Shown here piece after piece: positions 43,971 to 52,639 of a stretch of DNA of 64,000 nucleotides. Both the position numbers and the translations under genes were made by a program. Positions within the stretch are counted from its first letter, which is position 1; each line of letters opens with the position of its first letter. Below the pieces are notes generated by a model. The model was given only the letters and a program-made list of their open reading frames with translations, ran no database searches and was not told the origin of the DNA. This DNA is from an uncultured Acetatifactor sp. (GTDB lineage: Bacteria; Bacillota; Clostridia; Lachnospirales; Lachnospiraceae). The stretch covers positions 53,907 through 117,906 of the forward strand of contig CANQWM010000006.1 of the NCBI GenBank assembly GCA_947627535.1, read 5' to 3'.

Positions 43971-44165
43971 TTAAAGCGAAAACAGCGTCTGTATCGTTTC
44001 AAACAATTCATATATGTACGGAACAATCCAGGTCAGCACCAGGATCAGCCCGGCAAGGCTGATCAAAAAAGCATGCTCCTCCCGTCCGCTGTGCTTCAGC
44101 ACCTGGCTCAATATCGTCACAAGTATTCCCACCGCCGCTATTCTGAATATCAGACTGATTCCCAT
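43971..44165 (-). CDS. spoIIIAC: stage III sporulation protein AC
   Basis: The 64-residue protein has two helices (LIFRIAAVGILVTILSQVL and AFLISLAGLILVLTWIVPYI) linked by the short basic/acidic loop HSGREEH. Size and pattern are those of SpoIIIAC. Confidence 0.93.
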   Translation of the reverse strand: MGISLIFRIAAVGILVTILSQVLKHSGREEHAFLISLAGLILVLTWIVPYIYELFETIQTLFSL

Positions 44166-44212
44166 TGAAAAACCACGCCTTTCCGTCCTGTCTTGATCTG
44201 TTTTCCCGCCTC

Positions 44213-44731
44213 TTACCAGAGTACCAGGATAATCAGGAGTCCTCCCATCAGGCCGAGTCCGACGGCCATTCTGCCCTTGTCAGCACACTCCTTTTTAAGC
44301 CGCCTCTCCGTGTCCGCCAATAGATCCCGGCTCTGCTCCATGGCCCGAAGCTGCATCTGTCCGTCCTGATATCCCATATCCGGGACAAACCGCAGAAATG
44401 ATTCCCTGTCCTCCCCGCTCAGCGGAAGGCTTTCCAGCGTTGCGCCCAGCCGCTTTCGGAACACCTCCGCGAAGGAGCTTCCCTCGTTTTCCTCCATCTG
44501 CCGGGCCACATCCCGGAAGGCTTCGGCAAAGGGGGCCTTCATCTGTCCCGCCGCCTGCCTGCAGCACTCCGGAAGGGACGCCCTGCCGTAACGGACCTGG
44601 CTGGCAAGAAGCTCCAGAATGTTTTCCAGCGTCCGCAGCGTCCGTATCCTGTCCCGGTACTGCTGCCGGTACAAAAGCCCAAGCCCGGCGCACCCGGAAA
44701 ACACAAGGAGAGCCCCGATTCCCTTTATCAT
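44213..44731 (-). CDS. spoIIIAB: stage III sporulation protein AB
   Basis: ATG at 44731 follows GGGGGGAGACGG and overlaps the spoIIIAA stop by four bases. The 172-residue protein has an N-terminal helix (GIGALLVFSGCAGLGLL), a helical domain (TLRTLENILELLASQVRYGR, SLPECCRQAAGQM), and a C-terminal helix (GRMAVGLGLMGGLLIILVLW). It resembles type II secretion GspF-like proteins. Confidence 0.92.
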   Translation of the reverse strand: MIKGIGALLVFSGCAGLGLLYRQQYRDRIRTLRTLENILELLASQVRYGRASLPECCRQAAGQMKAPFAEAFRDVARQMEENEGSSFAEVFRKRLGATLESLPLSGEDRESFLRFVPDMGYQDGQMQLRAMEQSRDLLADTERRLKKECADKGRMAVGLGLMGGLLIILVLW

Positions 44732-45705
44732 GTTCCGTCTCCCCCCGGGGCGCCCTTCCCGTCGCGCTCCAGATACTGTCTGACCACGCATCTGCCGTCC
44801 TTTTTCCCCAGCAGCACGGTCAGGTCGAAAAGCTGTTCCAATTCCCGTCTCTTTATGCCGAACCGTCTCTCCAGATCCTCCGCGCTCTCCCCGTGGGCCG
44901 TCGCCAGAATCCGGCAGCCGCAGGCGGCGGCGCTCTTTAACTGTTCCAGCTCCTCCCTGCTTCCAAGCTCGTCAATGGCGATGACCCGGGGCGACATGGA
45001 ACGCAGAAGCAGCATCATACCCGCCGCCTTGGGGCAGGCGCTGAGCACGTCCGTCCGCATCCCGAGATCGTTCTGGGGAACGCCGCAGAACGATCCAGCC
45101 AGTTCGCACCGCTCGTCGACCACTCCCACCGTAAGGCCCGCCCCGTAAGGGTTGCCGTCGGAAACCTGACGGATCAGGTCCCTGAGAAGCGTGGTCTTTC
45201 CGCATCCCGGCGGCGACAGGATCAGCGCATTTTTCAGTCCGTGCCCCCCGTACATTCTCGGGATCACCGCATCTGCCGCCCCCTTCACCTCATGAGCAAT
45301 GCGCACGTTCAGAAAGGCGATGTTTTTGATGGTGCGGAGGCTTCCGTCGCTCTCCGGCACGGCTTGTCCTGCCACGCCTACCCTGTGCCCTCCCTTTACC
45401 GTGATAAAGCCCTGCCGCAGTTCGTCTTCATACGCATAAAGGGAATAATGGCAGATGTGGCCCAGAAGCTTCTCCAGCTCCTCCGCCGTAACGCAGGCCG
45501 CATCCCGCGGGCTGTCCGAAAAAATCCCCCGCCGGTCTAAAAACAGTTCCCTTCCGCCCATATAGATCACAACGGGCCTTCCCGCCCTGAGCCGGATCTC
45601 CTGAATATCCTGCTGACAGGCCGCGGTCCGCCGCCAAAAATCTCTCTGTCCTTCCGGGAAAAGCCGGATAATGGTATTTTCCAAAGACATGCCCTCCTGT
45701 CTCAT
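44728..45705 (-). CDS. spoIIIAA: stage III sporulation protein AA (secretion ATPase)
   Basis: The 325-residue ATPase has Walker A in LILSPPGCGKTTLLRDLIRQ and Walker B in RVIAIDELGSREELEQLKSA. The N-terminal part (EIRLRAGRPVVIYMGGRELF) is the SpoIIIAA-specific domain. It powers the mother-cell channel. The first ATG (45705) has a close AAAGGA; a second ATG at 45690 has AGGAGG only two bases away. A sigma-E-like promoter lies about 20 bases upstream. Confidence 0.95.
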   Translation of the reverse strand: MRQEGMSLENTIIRLFPEGQRDFWRRTAACQQDIQEIRLRAGRPVVIYMGGRELFLDRRGIFSDSPRDAACVTAEELEKLLGHICHYSLYAYEDELRQGFITVKGGHRVGVAGQAVPESDGSLRTIKNIAFLNVRIAHEVKGAADAVIPRMYGGHGLKNALILSPPGCGKTTLLRDLIRQVSDGNPYGAGLTVGVVDERCELAGSFCGVPQNDLGMRTDVLSACPKAAGMMLLLRSMSPRVIAIDELGSREELEQLKSAAACGCRILATAHGESAEDLERRFGIKRRELEQLFDLTVLLGKKDGRCVVRQYLERDGKGAPGGDGT

Positions 45706-45720
45706 CGATCCTTTCTTTCC

Positions 45721-45749
45721 AATATATGTGGACAGGCGGCGGATATTCC
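45721..45749 (-). promoter_or_regulatory. candidate sigma-E promoter of the spoIIIA operon
   Basis: Read on the minus strand, GGAATATC and CATATATT are separated by 13 bases, close to the sigma-E consensus (-35 ATAT core, -10 CATACA-T). The pair lies just before spoIIIAA, which is transcribed by mother-cell sigma-E in studied spore formers. Confidence 0.6.
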
Positions 45750-45827
45750 TGTTTTTTTCTCCTGTTTCATGGATCCGCTCCGCGGTCTGATTCGGTTTTG
45801 TTTGTTTTATGCTTATGTTTTACTGGT

Positions 45828-45857
45828 AAAAAAGGGGAAAGAAAATGCTCTTTCCCC
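45828..45857 (-). terminator. terminator after the second hybrid kinase
   Basis: GGGGAAAG and CTTTCCCC form an 8-bp stem with an 8-base loop at 45834-45857. On the minus strand a T6 tract (45833-45828) follows. It isolates the kinase gene from the spoIIIA operon. Confidence 0.85.
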
Positions 45858-45912
45858 AGCTGTGCCTTAAAGATGATTTAAGAAATGCAAGATGCTGCTT
45901 TTCGTTTTCCGG

Positions 45913-48510
45913 TTATTTTCTGTCCGTGCGTTCTTTTAGAACGGCCGTGAGGATTTCCAGCAGCTTTTCCACGTTGATCGGTTTTGCGATATGCGCGTTC
46001 ATGCCGCATTCCAGCGCCTGCCTGCGGTCTTCCTCAAACGCATTGGCCGTCATGGCTACAATCGGAATATCCGCAAGGAGCGGATCCTCCAGCGCCCGGA
46101 TTGCCCGGGTGGCATCATAGCCGTTCATTTTCGGCATCTGGATATCCATGAGGACGAGAGAATAATAGCCCGGTACGGAGTTTTTCACTTTCTCTACGGC
46201 AATGGTGCCGTCCTCGGCCGTCTCCACGAGAAATCCGCTGCCTGTGAGAATCTCCTCCGCGATTTCCCGGTTCAGTTCATTGTCCTCGGTCAACAGCAGA
46301 CGTGTTCCCTGGAAGGACTCGGACAGATCAGGAATGGGATCCGGCTGCGGCACGCTGAGCGTCTTGCCGGTGGCCGCGATCAGAGTATCCCTGAGGTCGG
46401 AGAGGAAGATCGGTTTGTTGCAGAATGCGGTCACGCCTGCCGCCCGGGCCTCGTCCTCAAAAGCAGTCCAGTCATAGGCGGTGACGATGATGATCGGCGT
46501 GCTGTCTCCCACGATGGAGCGGATCTGGCGCACTACCTCCAGACCGCTTAAATCCGGAAGCAGCCAGTCTATGATGTAGGCGTGGTACTCATCCCCCAGT
46601 TCATACGCCTGTTTGGCGTGGAGGACAGCCTCTTTGCCGTGCAGGACCCACTCGGAGCGCATACCGATCTGGCGGAGCATTTTGGTAACGCTGTCACAGG
46701 TGGTAAAGCTGTCGTCCACCACAAGGGCGTGCAGGCCCTGAAGCTCCTGAACGACCTCCGCCTTCTGGGGCTCGTCGCGGAGACGGAAATCTAGGTTGAT
46801 GATAAATTCCGTGCCCTTGCCCTGCTCGGAGTGCAGTTCGATGGTGCCGCCCATGGTGTCTATGATATTCTTTGCGATGGCCATGCCAAGCCCCGTGCCC
46901 TGGGTGCCGCTGACCGTGGAGGTCCGCTCCCGCTCAAAAGGCTCGAAGATGTGCTCGATGAACTCCGGGCTCATGCCAATTCCCGTATCCTTGACCCGGA
47001 TCTCATAGGAGCCGTAGCCTTTGGGCGCGCGCGGCTTCTGCCGGATCGTCAGCGCCACGGTGCCGCCAGCAGGGGTAAACTTGATGGCGTTGGAGAGAAG
47101 GTTCAGCAGAACCTGATTTACGTGCAGCTTGTCGCAGTAGATTTCCTCGTCGATGACGTCTACCGTGTCCATGAAGAAGTTAAGCTGCTTGGATTCCATC
47201 TGCGTCTGTATGATATTCCGCATATCCCGGAAAATATCCGAAATGGAGCATTCCTTTTCCTCGATGTTCAGCTTGCCGGATTCGATGCGGCTCATATCCA
47301 GAATGTCGTTGATCAGGGAAAGCAGGTGGTTGCTGGAAGAGAGGATCTTCTTCAGGTATTCCTGCGTCCGCTCCCGGTTGTCCAGGCTGGTCTGAGCCAG
47401 TGTGGTAAAGCCGATAATGGCGTTCATCGGCGTCCGTATATCGTGGGACATGTTGGAGAGGAACGCGCTCTTAGCCCGGTCCGCCGCCTCGGCCTTATGC
47501 AGTTTCTCGGTAAGCGTGGCGTGCTCCACCGCCTGTTTCATCACCTGTTTCGCGTTGTGTCGCATCCACAGATAGTAAAGGATGACCGTGATTGCCATCA
47601 GGATCCCAAGAAGGATATAGACGTTCCGTACCGCGAAGACGCTGGCAAAGGCCACCTTCTCCGGCACATCCACCCCGATCGACCATTTGTTGACCCCAAT
47701 GGGGGCGTAATACATGTATTCCCAGCCGTCGGTGTCCGGCGTGCGGTAGATGACGTAACCGGAATTCAGGTGGATCAGATCGTCCGTGAATTCCGCCCAG
47801 GTCTTGTCGCCCTTGGTTTTCCTGCCGGGATCGGAAGCGGAAAAGTCGGAGATGTTCCCCAGCGTGTCATGCCAGGTGTCCACCAGGAAATCCCCGGACC
47901 TTGTGTCGATGATGTAGATGTAAGCTTTTGCGTTGTAGATGTTGTCCGCATTCAGGCTGTCGGGCAGATTCTCCAGATCGGTGATGCCGTAAAGCAGGGC
48001 GACTGTCTCCCCGTCCTGGATGATGGGCACAAAATGCCGCAGGATCGGCTGGCCGGTGGCGATATTGTATGTGAGATTTGAGATATGCTCGCCCAGCGGA
48101 GCCTCCTCCGCAAAGGAGATATGGCTGATTTCCGAGGTGTCAAGAATATTGCCGTCTGCGGTGAGGATCCGGTCATCCGGCAGCAGAACCCTCACGTTCA
48201 TGGTCTCCAGCAGAGGATTCACACTTTCCATGATCTCCAGCGTGGCATCGATGTCAAGGTTGTCCGTCTGGGAGATGATGTCGGCCGCCGCGTTCAGGAT
48301 GTGGCTGTCGCGCTCAAGCTTGGACACAATCTCTTCAATCGCGGTGTTGGCTCCCTCTTCCAGCCGGTCTAAAGAGCGCTGACGGAGCACTGCATTGATC
48401 CTGAAATAAGCGGCGGTCAGAAGGATCACGATAATGGCGATCACAATGCCTGTAGCCGTCAGGCTTTTGTCTCTCCGGGCAGATATTGCCTGCGCTTTAT
48501 TCCGGATCAT
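45913..48510 (-). CDS. hybrid sensor histidine kinase with two receiver domains
   Basis: ATG at 48510, after AAAGGAGG, replaces the frame start at 48612. The 865-residue protein has an N-terminal helix, an extracytoplasmic Cache-like sensor (to about 305), a second helix (RNVYILLGILMAITVILYYL), HisKA with [20 protein letters not shown], and HATPase (LLSNAIKF, DTGIGMSPEF, GTGLGMAIAKN). Two receivers follow: one with VDDS and IIDWLLPDLSG, one with TEDNELN and LVLMDIQMPKMNG. It lacks an HPt domain, unlike the kinase at 10.3-13.5 kb. Its output partner is unknown. Confidence 0.92.
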   Translation of the reverse strand: MIRNKAQAISARRDKSLTATGIVIAIIVILLTAAYFRINAVLRQRSLDRLEEGANTAIEEIVSKLERDSHILNAAADIISQTDNLDIDATLEIMESVNPLLETMNVRVLLPDDRILTADGNILDTSEISHISFAEEAPLGEHISNLTYNIATGQPILRHFVPIIQDGETVALLYGITDLENLPDSLNADNIYNAKAYIYIIDTRSGDFLVDTWHDTLGNISDFSASDPGRKTKGDKTWAEFTDDLIHLNSGYVIYRTPDTDGWEYMYYAPIGVNKWSIGVDVPEKVAFASVFAVRNVYILLGILMAITVILYYLWMRHNAKQVMKQAVEHATLTEKLHKAEAADRAKSAFLSNMSHDIRTPMNAIIGFTTLAQTSLDNRERTQEYLKKILSSSNHLLSLINDILDMSRIESGKLNIEEKECSISDIFRDMRNIIQTQMESKQLNFFMDTVDVIDEEIYCDKLHVNQVLLNLLSNAIKFTPAGGTVALTIRQKPRAPKGYGSYEIRVKDTGIGMSPEFIEHIFEPFERERTSTVSGTQGTGLGMAIAKNIIDTMGGTIELHSEQGKGTEFIINLDFRLRDEPQKAEVVQELQGLHALVVDDSFTTCDSVTKMLRQIGMRSEWVLHGKEAVLHAKQAYELGDEYHAYIIDWLLPDLSGLEVVRQIRSIVGDSTPIIIVTAYDWTAFEDEARAAGVTAFCNKPIFLSDLRDTLIAATGKTLSVPQPDPIPDLSESFQGTRLLLTEDNELNREIAEEILTGSGFLVETAEDGTIAVEKVKNSVPGYYSLVLMDIQMPKMNGYDATRAIRALEDPLLADIPIVAMTANAFEEDRRQALECGMNAHIAKPINVEKLLEILTAVLKERTDRK

Positions 48511-48582
48511 GGGGACAGTTCCTCCTTTTGCTGATAGACTGTTTTCTACAGTAAATTTAAAAAATAGGTAACTTTTCTTAAA

Positions 48583-48611
48583 ATTATAGCAAATCAGGGA
48601 GAAAATGTCCA
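48583..48611 (-). promoter_or_regulatory. sigma-A promoter of the second kinase
   Basis: TGGACA (48611-48606) and a perfect TATAAT (48588-48583) are 17 bases apart on the minus strand, about 70 bases before the kinase start. Confidence 0.75.
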
Positions 48612-48615
48612 CACT

Positions 48616-48669
48616 GTTCTTCGTGTTGCAGCGGTTCTTCGTGATAAAGCAGTTCTTCGTAATGAAGCG
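48616..48669. repeat. three tandem 18-bp repeats
   Basis: Units at 48616-48633, 48634-48651 and 48652-48669 share GTTCTTCGT and an AAGC-like end; a fourth partial unit (GTTCT) overlaps the stop of the upstream gene. The array lies between the hypothetical gene and the kinase promoter and ends five bases before the -35 box. The period is a multiple of three and the array is open in some frames, but no translation signal is present. Confidence 0.75.
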
Positions 48670-48672
48670 GTT

Positions 48673-49197
48673 CTAAGAAAAAAGTTCCCTTAAGGCCACT
48701 TTCTCCTCCCGTCCGTCCGGATATCGGATCAGCGCCGGACAGTCGTCGTCCACGCTTCTAAACGGTTGATCCACCGCATAAACTCCTGAATCGTACAGAT
48801 AAAGCTGCCCCGCAAGTTCCGGATGATATTTCTGAAAGCAATTCGCCATGCTGGGGCCATTATCCGACCAGGTCCGATACTCCCGCTCATCCGGCTCCAG
48901 ATAAGCCCTGCTCATCCAATCCTGCCCGATCCCGATGTAAAAGGTTCCCGAAATTTTTTTAATTCTCCTGACAAGCGTCTTTTCCGATACCCACGCATTC
49001 GGAATAGGCACAACTTCCTCATAGTGGCCGTCAAATGCAATCGTTCCGCTTCCGATCTCCCTCACCTCTACCTTTGTTTTTCCCCGGCCCCGCAGGGCAA
49101 CCACCTGATAAAAACTGTAAAAACGCCTGTCCTCATAAACATACATGCGATTAAAAATGTCTCCGACCTGCACTCCATATTGTTTTTTCTTTCCCAT
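48673..49197 (-). CDS. conserved hypothetical protein
   Basis: ATG at 49197 follows AAGGAGAAGG. The 174-residue protein starts with a domain reading YGVQVGDIFNRMYVYEDRRF, YSFYQVVALRGRGKTKVEVREI, seen in small proteins of phages and mobile elements in Firmicutes. The second half (RTWSDNGPSMANCFQKYHPE, YPDGREEKVALREL) is unrecognised. It has no signal or membrane segment. The context (kinase downstream, phosphatase upstream) gives no clear role. Confidence 0.75.
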   Translation of the reverse strand: MGKKKQYGVQVGDIFNRMYVYEDRRFYSFYQVVALRGRGKTKVEVREIGSGTIAFDGHYEEVVPIPNAWVSEKTLVRRIKKISGTFYIGIGQDWMSRAYLEPDEREYRTWSDNGPSMANCFQKYHPELAGQLYLYDSGVYAVDQPFRSVDDDCPALIRYPDGREEKVALRELFS

Positions 49198-49340
49198 TGG
49201 CCTTCTCCTTATCATTGCGTTTTGCCGCATCCTTCCCTTTCCTGTTATGCAATTTTCAAGGTGCTAAAGATCTTATAGACCCATTTTAGCATAGGGCAGT
49301 ATCTATGAAGGACATCCTGTTGGCATATCACAGGCCACAC

Positions 49341-50147
49341 TTAGACATAAAAAACCTTCTCATCCTCCAGCCGCAGACAGGCCAGCCTTGCATCCGGCTG
49401 GACACTCCGGAATACGCAGCCGCAGTCGATATTATAGAAAACGCAGTTCTTTTTTCCATCGTAAAAGCGGAATACCTTTCCCTTATGATACGCAAATTCA
49501 TCTTTCAATATCGTCGGCGTATGTCCGGCAATGACCATTCCGTTTTTCACTCCGCCTGACCGGATGCTTTCCTCTCTGGCATAAAGGTAAAATTGTTCCC
49601 TGCTTTCAAAGCCCTCCACAGCTCCCTCATTCCATTCCGAATATCCGGCGTGTACAATGACGCAGGTTCTTCCGCCCACATCCAGCTTTTTATAATAGGG
49701 CATTTTTCGCATCATTTCAGCCCATCTGCACAGATCGCCCAGAGTGGTCGTTTCCCGCTTTAACAGGCTTTCTATCGTACCATATACGTCAAAGACATCG
49801 AAACAGTGTTCCGGCGTCATGCTGTGGCAGAGCCAATATTTCACGGAATGGTATAAAGCCGCCATGTCCTCAGGGGAGAAAATATCCGTATCCAATCCTT
49901 CTCTGCGGTCCAGCAGGAGCATCAGTTCCACATAAGCCGCAAACTCTTCCTCATGGTTTCCGCGCAAGACGCACACATTAGGCGGGCACCGCTCTATCCA
50001 TTGAAGCATCTCATAGCTTTGTGTTCCTCTGTCTATGTAGTCTCCCGCAAGGATCAGAGTGTCCGTATCGGAAAAACAGATCTTTGCCAGCATGGAAAGA
50101 AAGGCATTGTAACATCCATGAATATCGCTCATTACATATATGCTCAT
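49341..50147 (-). CDS. PPP-family metallophosphoesterase
   Basis: ATG at 50147 overlaps the stop of the upstream metallo-hydrolase gene (ATGA), which fixes the start. The 268-residue protein has the full PPP signature: MSDIHGC, GDYIDRG, LRGNHEEE, VIVHAG, and GHTPTI. The family includes protein Ser/Thr phosphatases and bis(5'-nucleosyl)-tetraphosphatases; the substrate cannot be told from sequence. Coupling to an MBL-fold hydrolase suggests shared nucleotide or RNA metabolism, by inference only. Confidence 0.88.
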   Translation of the reverse strand: MSIYVMSDIHGCYNAFLSMLAKICFSDTDTLILAGDYIDRGTQSYEMLQWIERCPPNVCVLRGNHEEEFAAYVELMLLLDRREGLDTDIFSPEDMAALYHSVKYWLCHSMTPEHCFDVFDVYGTIESLLKRETTTLGDLCRWAEMMRKMPYYKKLDVGGRTCVIVHAGYSEWNEGAVEGFESREQFYLYAREESIRSGGVKNGMVIAGHTPTILKDEFAYHKGKVFRFYDGKKNCVFYNIDCGCVFRSVQPDARLACLRLEDEKVFYV

Positions 50148-51460
50148 TTTTTGACATTCCCTTTTTCGCAGCCCCAGGATTGCTTTTCCCCGTACCGGAT
50201 CTTCCCTCGCAGTTCTTCCTTGATATGTAAACGTTCCAACTCCTTCGCATTTTCTGTATGGATCGGATAGATGCTTTCTGTGGGCTTCACCGCATTGATC
50301 ACCTCGGCGAGCAGCCCGGCCGTCGCATGACCGCTTGTATGCATATACTGCACATGGCCGCACCAGTCGAGAAACGCCTTATATTTTTCGTTATACGCCT
50401 TATGCCCCGGGTTCAGGTATCCTTCCCACATCGAATAGACTACGACCGGGTTCAGGTCCTTAAACCGGTCGATCCACTTTCTATAGGGTTCCTCCGCCTT
50501 GATGACAATGCAAAAGCCCTCGTCGCGCATAATTTCTTCCTGGGTCATGTCTTTTTTCAAGTTTCCATAAGCAGGAATGACCTTCCCGGGGGCATAGGGA
50601 TAGACATATTTGAAATCATATATTCTATGATCGCCGCCTGCCGTTCCCCGGTTTTTATCCGCGCTTTTCCGGTATTCCGCTTCCGCTTCCCTGAAATGGC
50701 TGATCTGCTCACAGACATAGGGATGGGCATACATCTTGATCCGATTTTTGGCTGCCGCCTGATAAAAGGTCGCCAGCGTGTCCGCATTTGTCGAGGAGCA
50801 GATTAGAAACACATACCTGTGTTCCTGGAAAAGCCGTATACAGTCTTTCAGCATATCCGCTTCAGAATACACTTTTTCCGTCAATCGGCTCAGCATGGTC
50901 CCTTCTATGAGCAGCACATCCACCTTCCTCTTTCCACGGCGGCGGATATATTTGTCAATCATCTCGATCAGACTTTTCCCGCGATGTCCATGTCCCCTGA
51001 AATCGCCTGTATGCAGGATCGTCTTATCCGGCGTTTCCAACAGGTACATATAGGCGTCAAAAGCGGAATGGTCTACCAGATAGGGGGTGATACGGATATC
51101 CTTCACCGCAAAAGATTCCGCAGCCTTGATCTCGTGCACCCTGGTATCATCCTGCAGGATCTGAAGCGCTTTTGTATCTTTTGTGTATTCTGCAATGGTC
51201 GTCATAACCTGCCTGGTTACCCTGCCCATATAGAGAGGCACGCTGCGCGGTATTTCCCGAAACCTTCCGATATGGTCGCCGTGGTAATGGGTAAAAAGGA
51301 CGGCGTCCACCCTCTCCGCCTCCCAGTCAAACGCAGGATCCGCCGCCTCCGCGCCGGGCAGATTCTCGCCAAAGTCGATCATGACCTTTGCCTTGGAAGA
51401 GGATACCACGGTGATACACCCTCCGATCTGATTTCCGTTATAAACTTTCACGTCTGTCAT
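50144..51460 (-). CDS. MBL-fold metallo-hydrolase, RNase J-like
   Basis: The 438-residue protein has the zinc motif TNYHGDHIG-like FTHYHGDHIGRFREI, a later LHTGDFRGHG, and a central insert followed by HTSGHATAGLLAEV and IYPIHTENAKEL. These last motifs resemble the beta-CASP arrangement of RNase J and related nucleases, so it may act on nucleic acids, though phosphodiester or other hydrolase activity is possible. Its gene ends in a four-base overlap with the phosphatase gene. Confidence 0.8.
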   Translation of the reverse strand: MTDVKVYNGNQIGGCITVVSSSKAKVMIDFGENLPGAEAADPAFDWEAERVDAVLFTHYHGDHIGRFREIPRSVPLYMGRVTRQVMTTIAEYTKDTKALQILQDDTRVHEIKAAESFAVKDIRITPYLVDHSAFDAYMYLLETPDKTILHTGDFRGHGHRGKSLIEMIDKYIRRRGKRKVDVLLIEGTMLSRLTEKVYSEADMLKDCIRLFQEHRYVFLICSSTNADTLATFYQAAAKNRIKMYAHPYVCEQISHFREAEAEYRKSADKNRGTAGGDHRIYDFKYVYPYAPGKVIPAYGNLKKDMTQEEIMRDEGFCIVIKAEEPYRKWIDRFKDLNPVVVYSMWEGYLNPGHKAYNEKYKAFLDWCGHVQYMHTSGHATAGLLAEVINAVKPTESIYPIHTENAKELERLHIKEELRGKIRYGEKQSWGCEKGNVKK

Positions 51461-51583
51461 TACCGCACTTCCTTTCTCAGCTTTTGTATGGCTGCGGCCG
51501 ATTTTATTTTTTTACCCCTTGGCGTGCCTTCGCATGTAGTCCAAGAGGGTATGTAAACACCCCTTTTTGCAATGTTTGAACGT

Positions 51584-52603
51584 TTACTTTATCATTTCTT
51601 CTGCCATTCGGCAGATTTGCCTCTGGGCTTCCTCCACGTCACATTTGCGCACAGGACCCATATATTCTATTTCATCCTGTACTCTATATTTTGTTCCTAG
51701 CGGCATATTCCGAAAGAAATACTGGGAAATTTTTTTGGACTCCCCTTTTAACGCAAGCGTGATCGTCCGCACGTCCAGTTTCGCGATCAGCGCCTGCATC
51801 TCCTCATCGCTTTTCTGCAGAAGTTCGGACAAGATACTCTTATCTTCCGGCTTTGTGCGTATTTCGTTTATCAGCAGTTTTAATTTCTCATGACATTGAC
51901 AGATTTCCTGCTCCTCAATGGCCGTTATGGACTGCATGATGGCGTAATATCTGCCCTCATTCACATGAGAGCGCACTAACGCCTGCGCTTTCCCGTCCAG
52001 ATACGGAACTACCCTGTCTATTACGCAAAAAGCTTTTGTCTGCAGTATGTCGTTCCATTCCGCTTCCGTCAGGCAAAACAGATCTTCGGATATGCTGTTC
52101 AGATACGCTTTTTCCTGCTCCGATAGCGCAGCCTTAATCTCTTTTACCATTTTCAGTTTTTGATCGATGCCGGTACGCTGCCATCTGTCAAAAAGTAAAA
52201 GATCCTGAGGAATCACCGCCTGAAAAAATCCTTCTATCAGGTATGGACTCTCCCCTGCCTGGATCAGGAGGATTCCTCTCGCATACAGAAAATACAGAAG
52301 GGCTTCCAATCCCTGATAATTTTCGCTTAAGAATCGAAGCGTCATCCATTCCGCCACAAATTCAGGATCCGTTCCCTCCACCACAAGCCTTACCATGCTT
52401 CCAATTTCCCGGCAGAACGGCATATCTTTCGGGATCCTCCCCGCCTCATATTCCATGGCAAGCACACCCTCAGACCTTGCCTGATACGAAAACCGCATGA
52501 CCAGTTCATACGCCTCGCTGATCTTATTGATATTTTCTTTGACAATCTTTCTGATATCATTACCGGCTAATGCCCGTTCCCGGATCTCTTTCAAATCGTT
52601 CAT
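51584..52603 (-). CDS. soluble protein with MotA-like and FliG C-terminal-like domains
   Basis: ATG at 52603 follows GGGAGG. The 339-residue protein has no membrane helix. Residues about 25-125 (FSYQARSEGVLAMEYEAG, SMVRLVVEGTDPEFVAEWM) resemble the cytoplasmic part of MotA stators. Residues about 255-335 (LDVRTITLALKGESKKISQY, then EYMGPVRKCDVEEAQRQI) match the FliG C-terminal torque domain pattern (ALKG, GPV, DVEEAQ). The two halves of the flagellar motor interface thus appear on one soluble chain. No flagellar genes are nearby. It lies 36 bases downstream of a nuclease-like gene, in one operon. Function unknown. Confidence 0.65.
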   Translation of the reverse strand: MNDLKEIRERALAGNDIRKIVKENINKISEAYELVMRFSYQARSEGVLAMEYEAGRIPKDMPFCREIGSMVRLVVEGTDPEFVAEWMTLRFLSENYQGLEALLYFLYARGILLIQAGESPYLIEGFFQAVIPQDLLLFDRWQRTGIDQKLKMVKEIKAALSEQEKAYLNSISEDLFCLTEAEWNDILQTKAFCVIDRVVPYLDGKAQALVRSHVNEGRYYAIMQSITAIEEQEICQCHEKLKLLINEIRTKPEDKSILSELLQKSDEEMQALIAKLDVRTITLALKGESKKISQYFFRNMPLGTKYRVQDEIEYMGPVRKCDVEEAQRQICRMAEEMIK

Positions 52604-52639
52604 GAAGCACCTCCCACTCTCTTTCAGCAAATGGTTTCC

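Noticed and set aside
46831..48081. 416-codon plus-strand frame across the second kinase
   Set aside because: Antisense to the kinase; no independent evidence.
48616..48669. CRISPR-like array
   Set aside because: Units are directly adjacent with no spacers and no cas genes are present.
48510..49230. Possible stop-codon read-through fusing the hypothetical gene to the kinase
   Set aside because: The frame after the TAG at 48673 stays open through the repeats into the kinase frame, but the kinase has its own promoter, ribosome-binding site and membrane start, so this is a one-in-three coincidence.
51584..52603. Genuine flagellar motor gene
   Set aside because: No membrane helices for MotA, no FliG N-terminal or middle domains in usual order, and no flagellar genes nearby.
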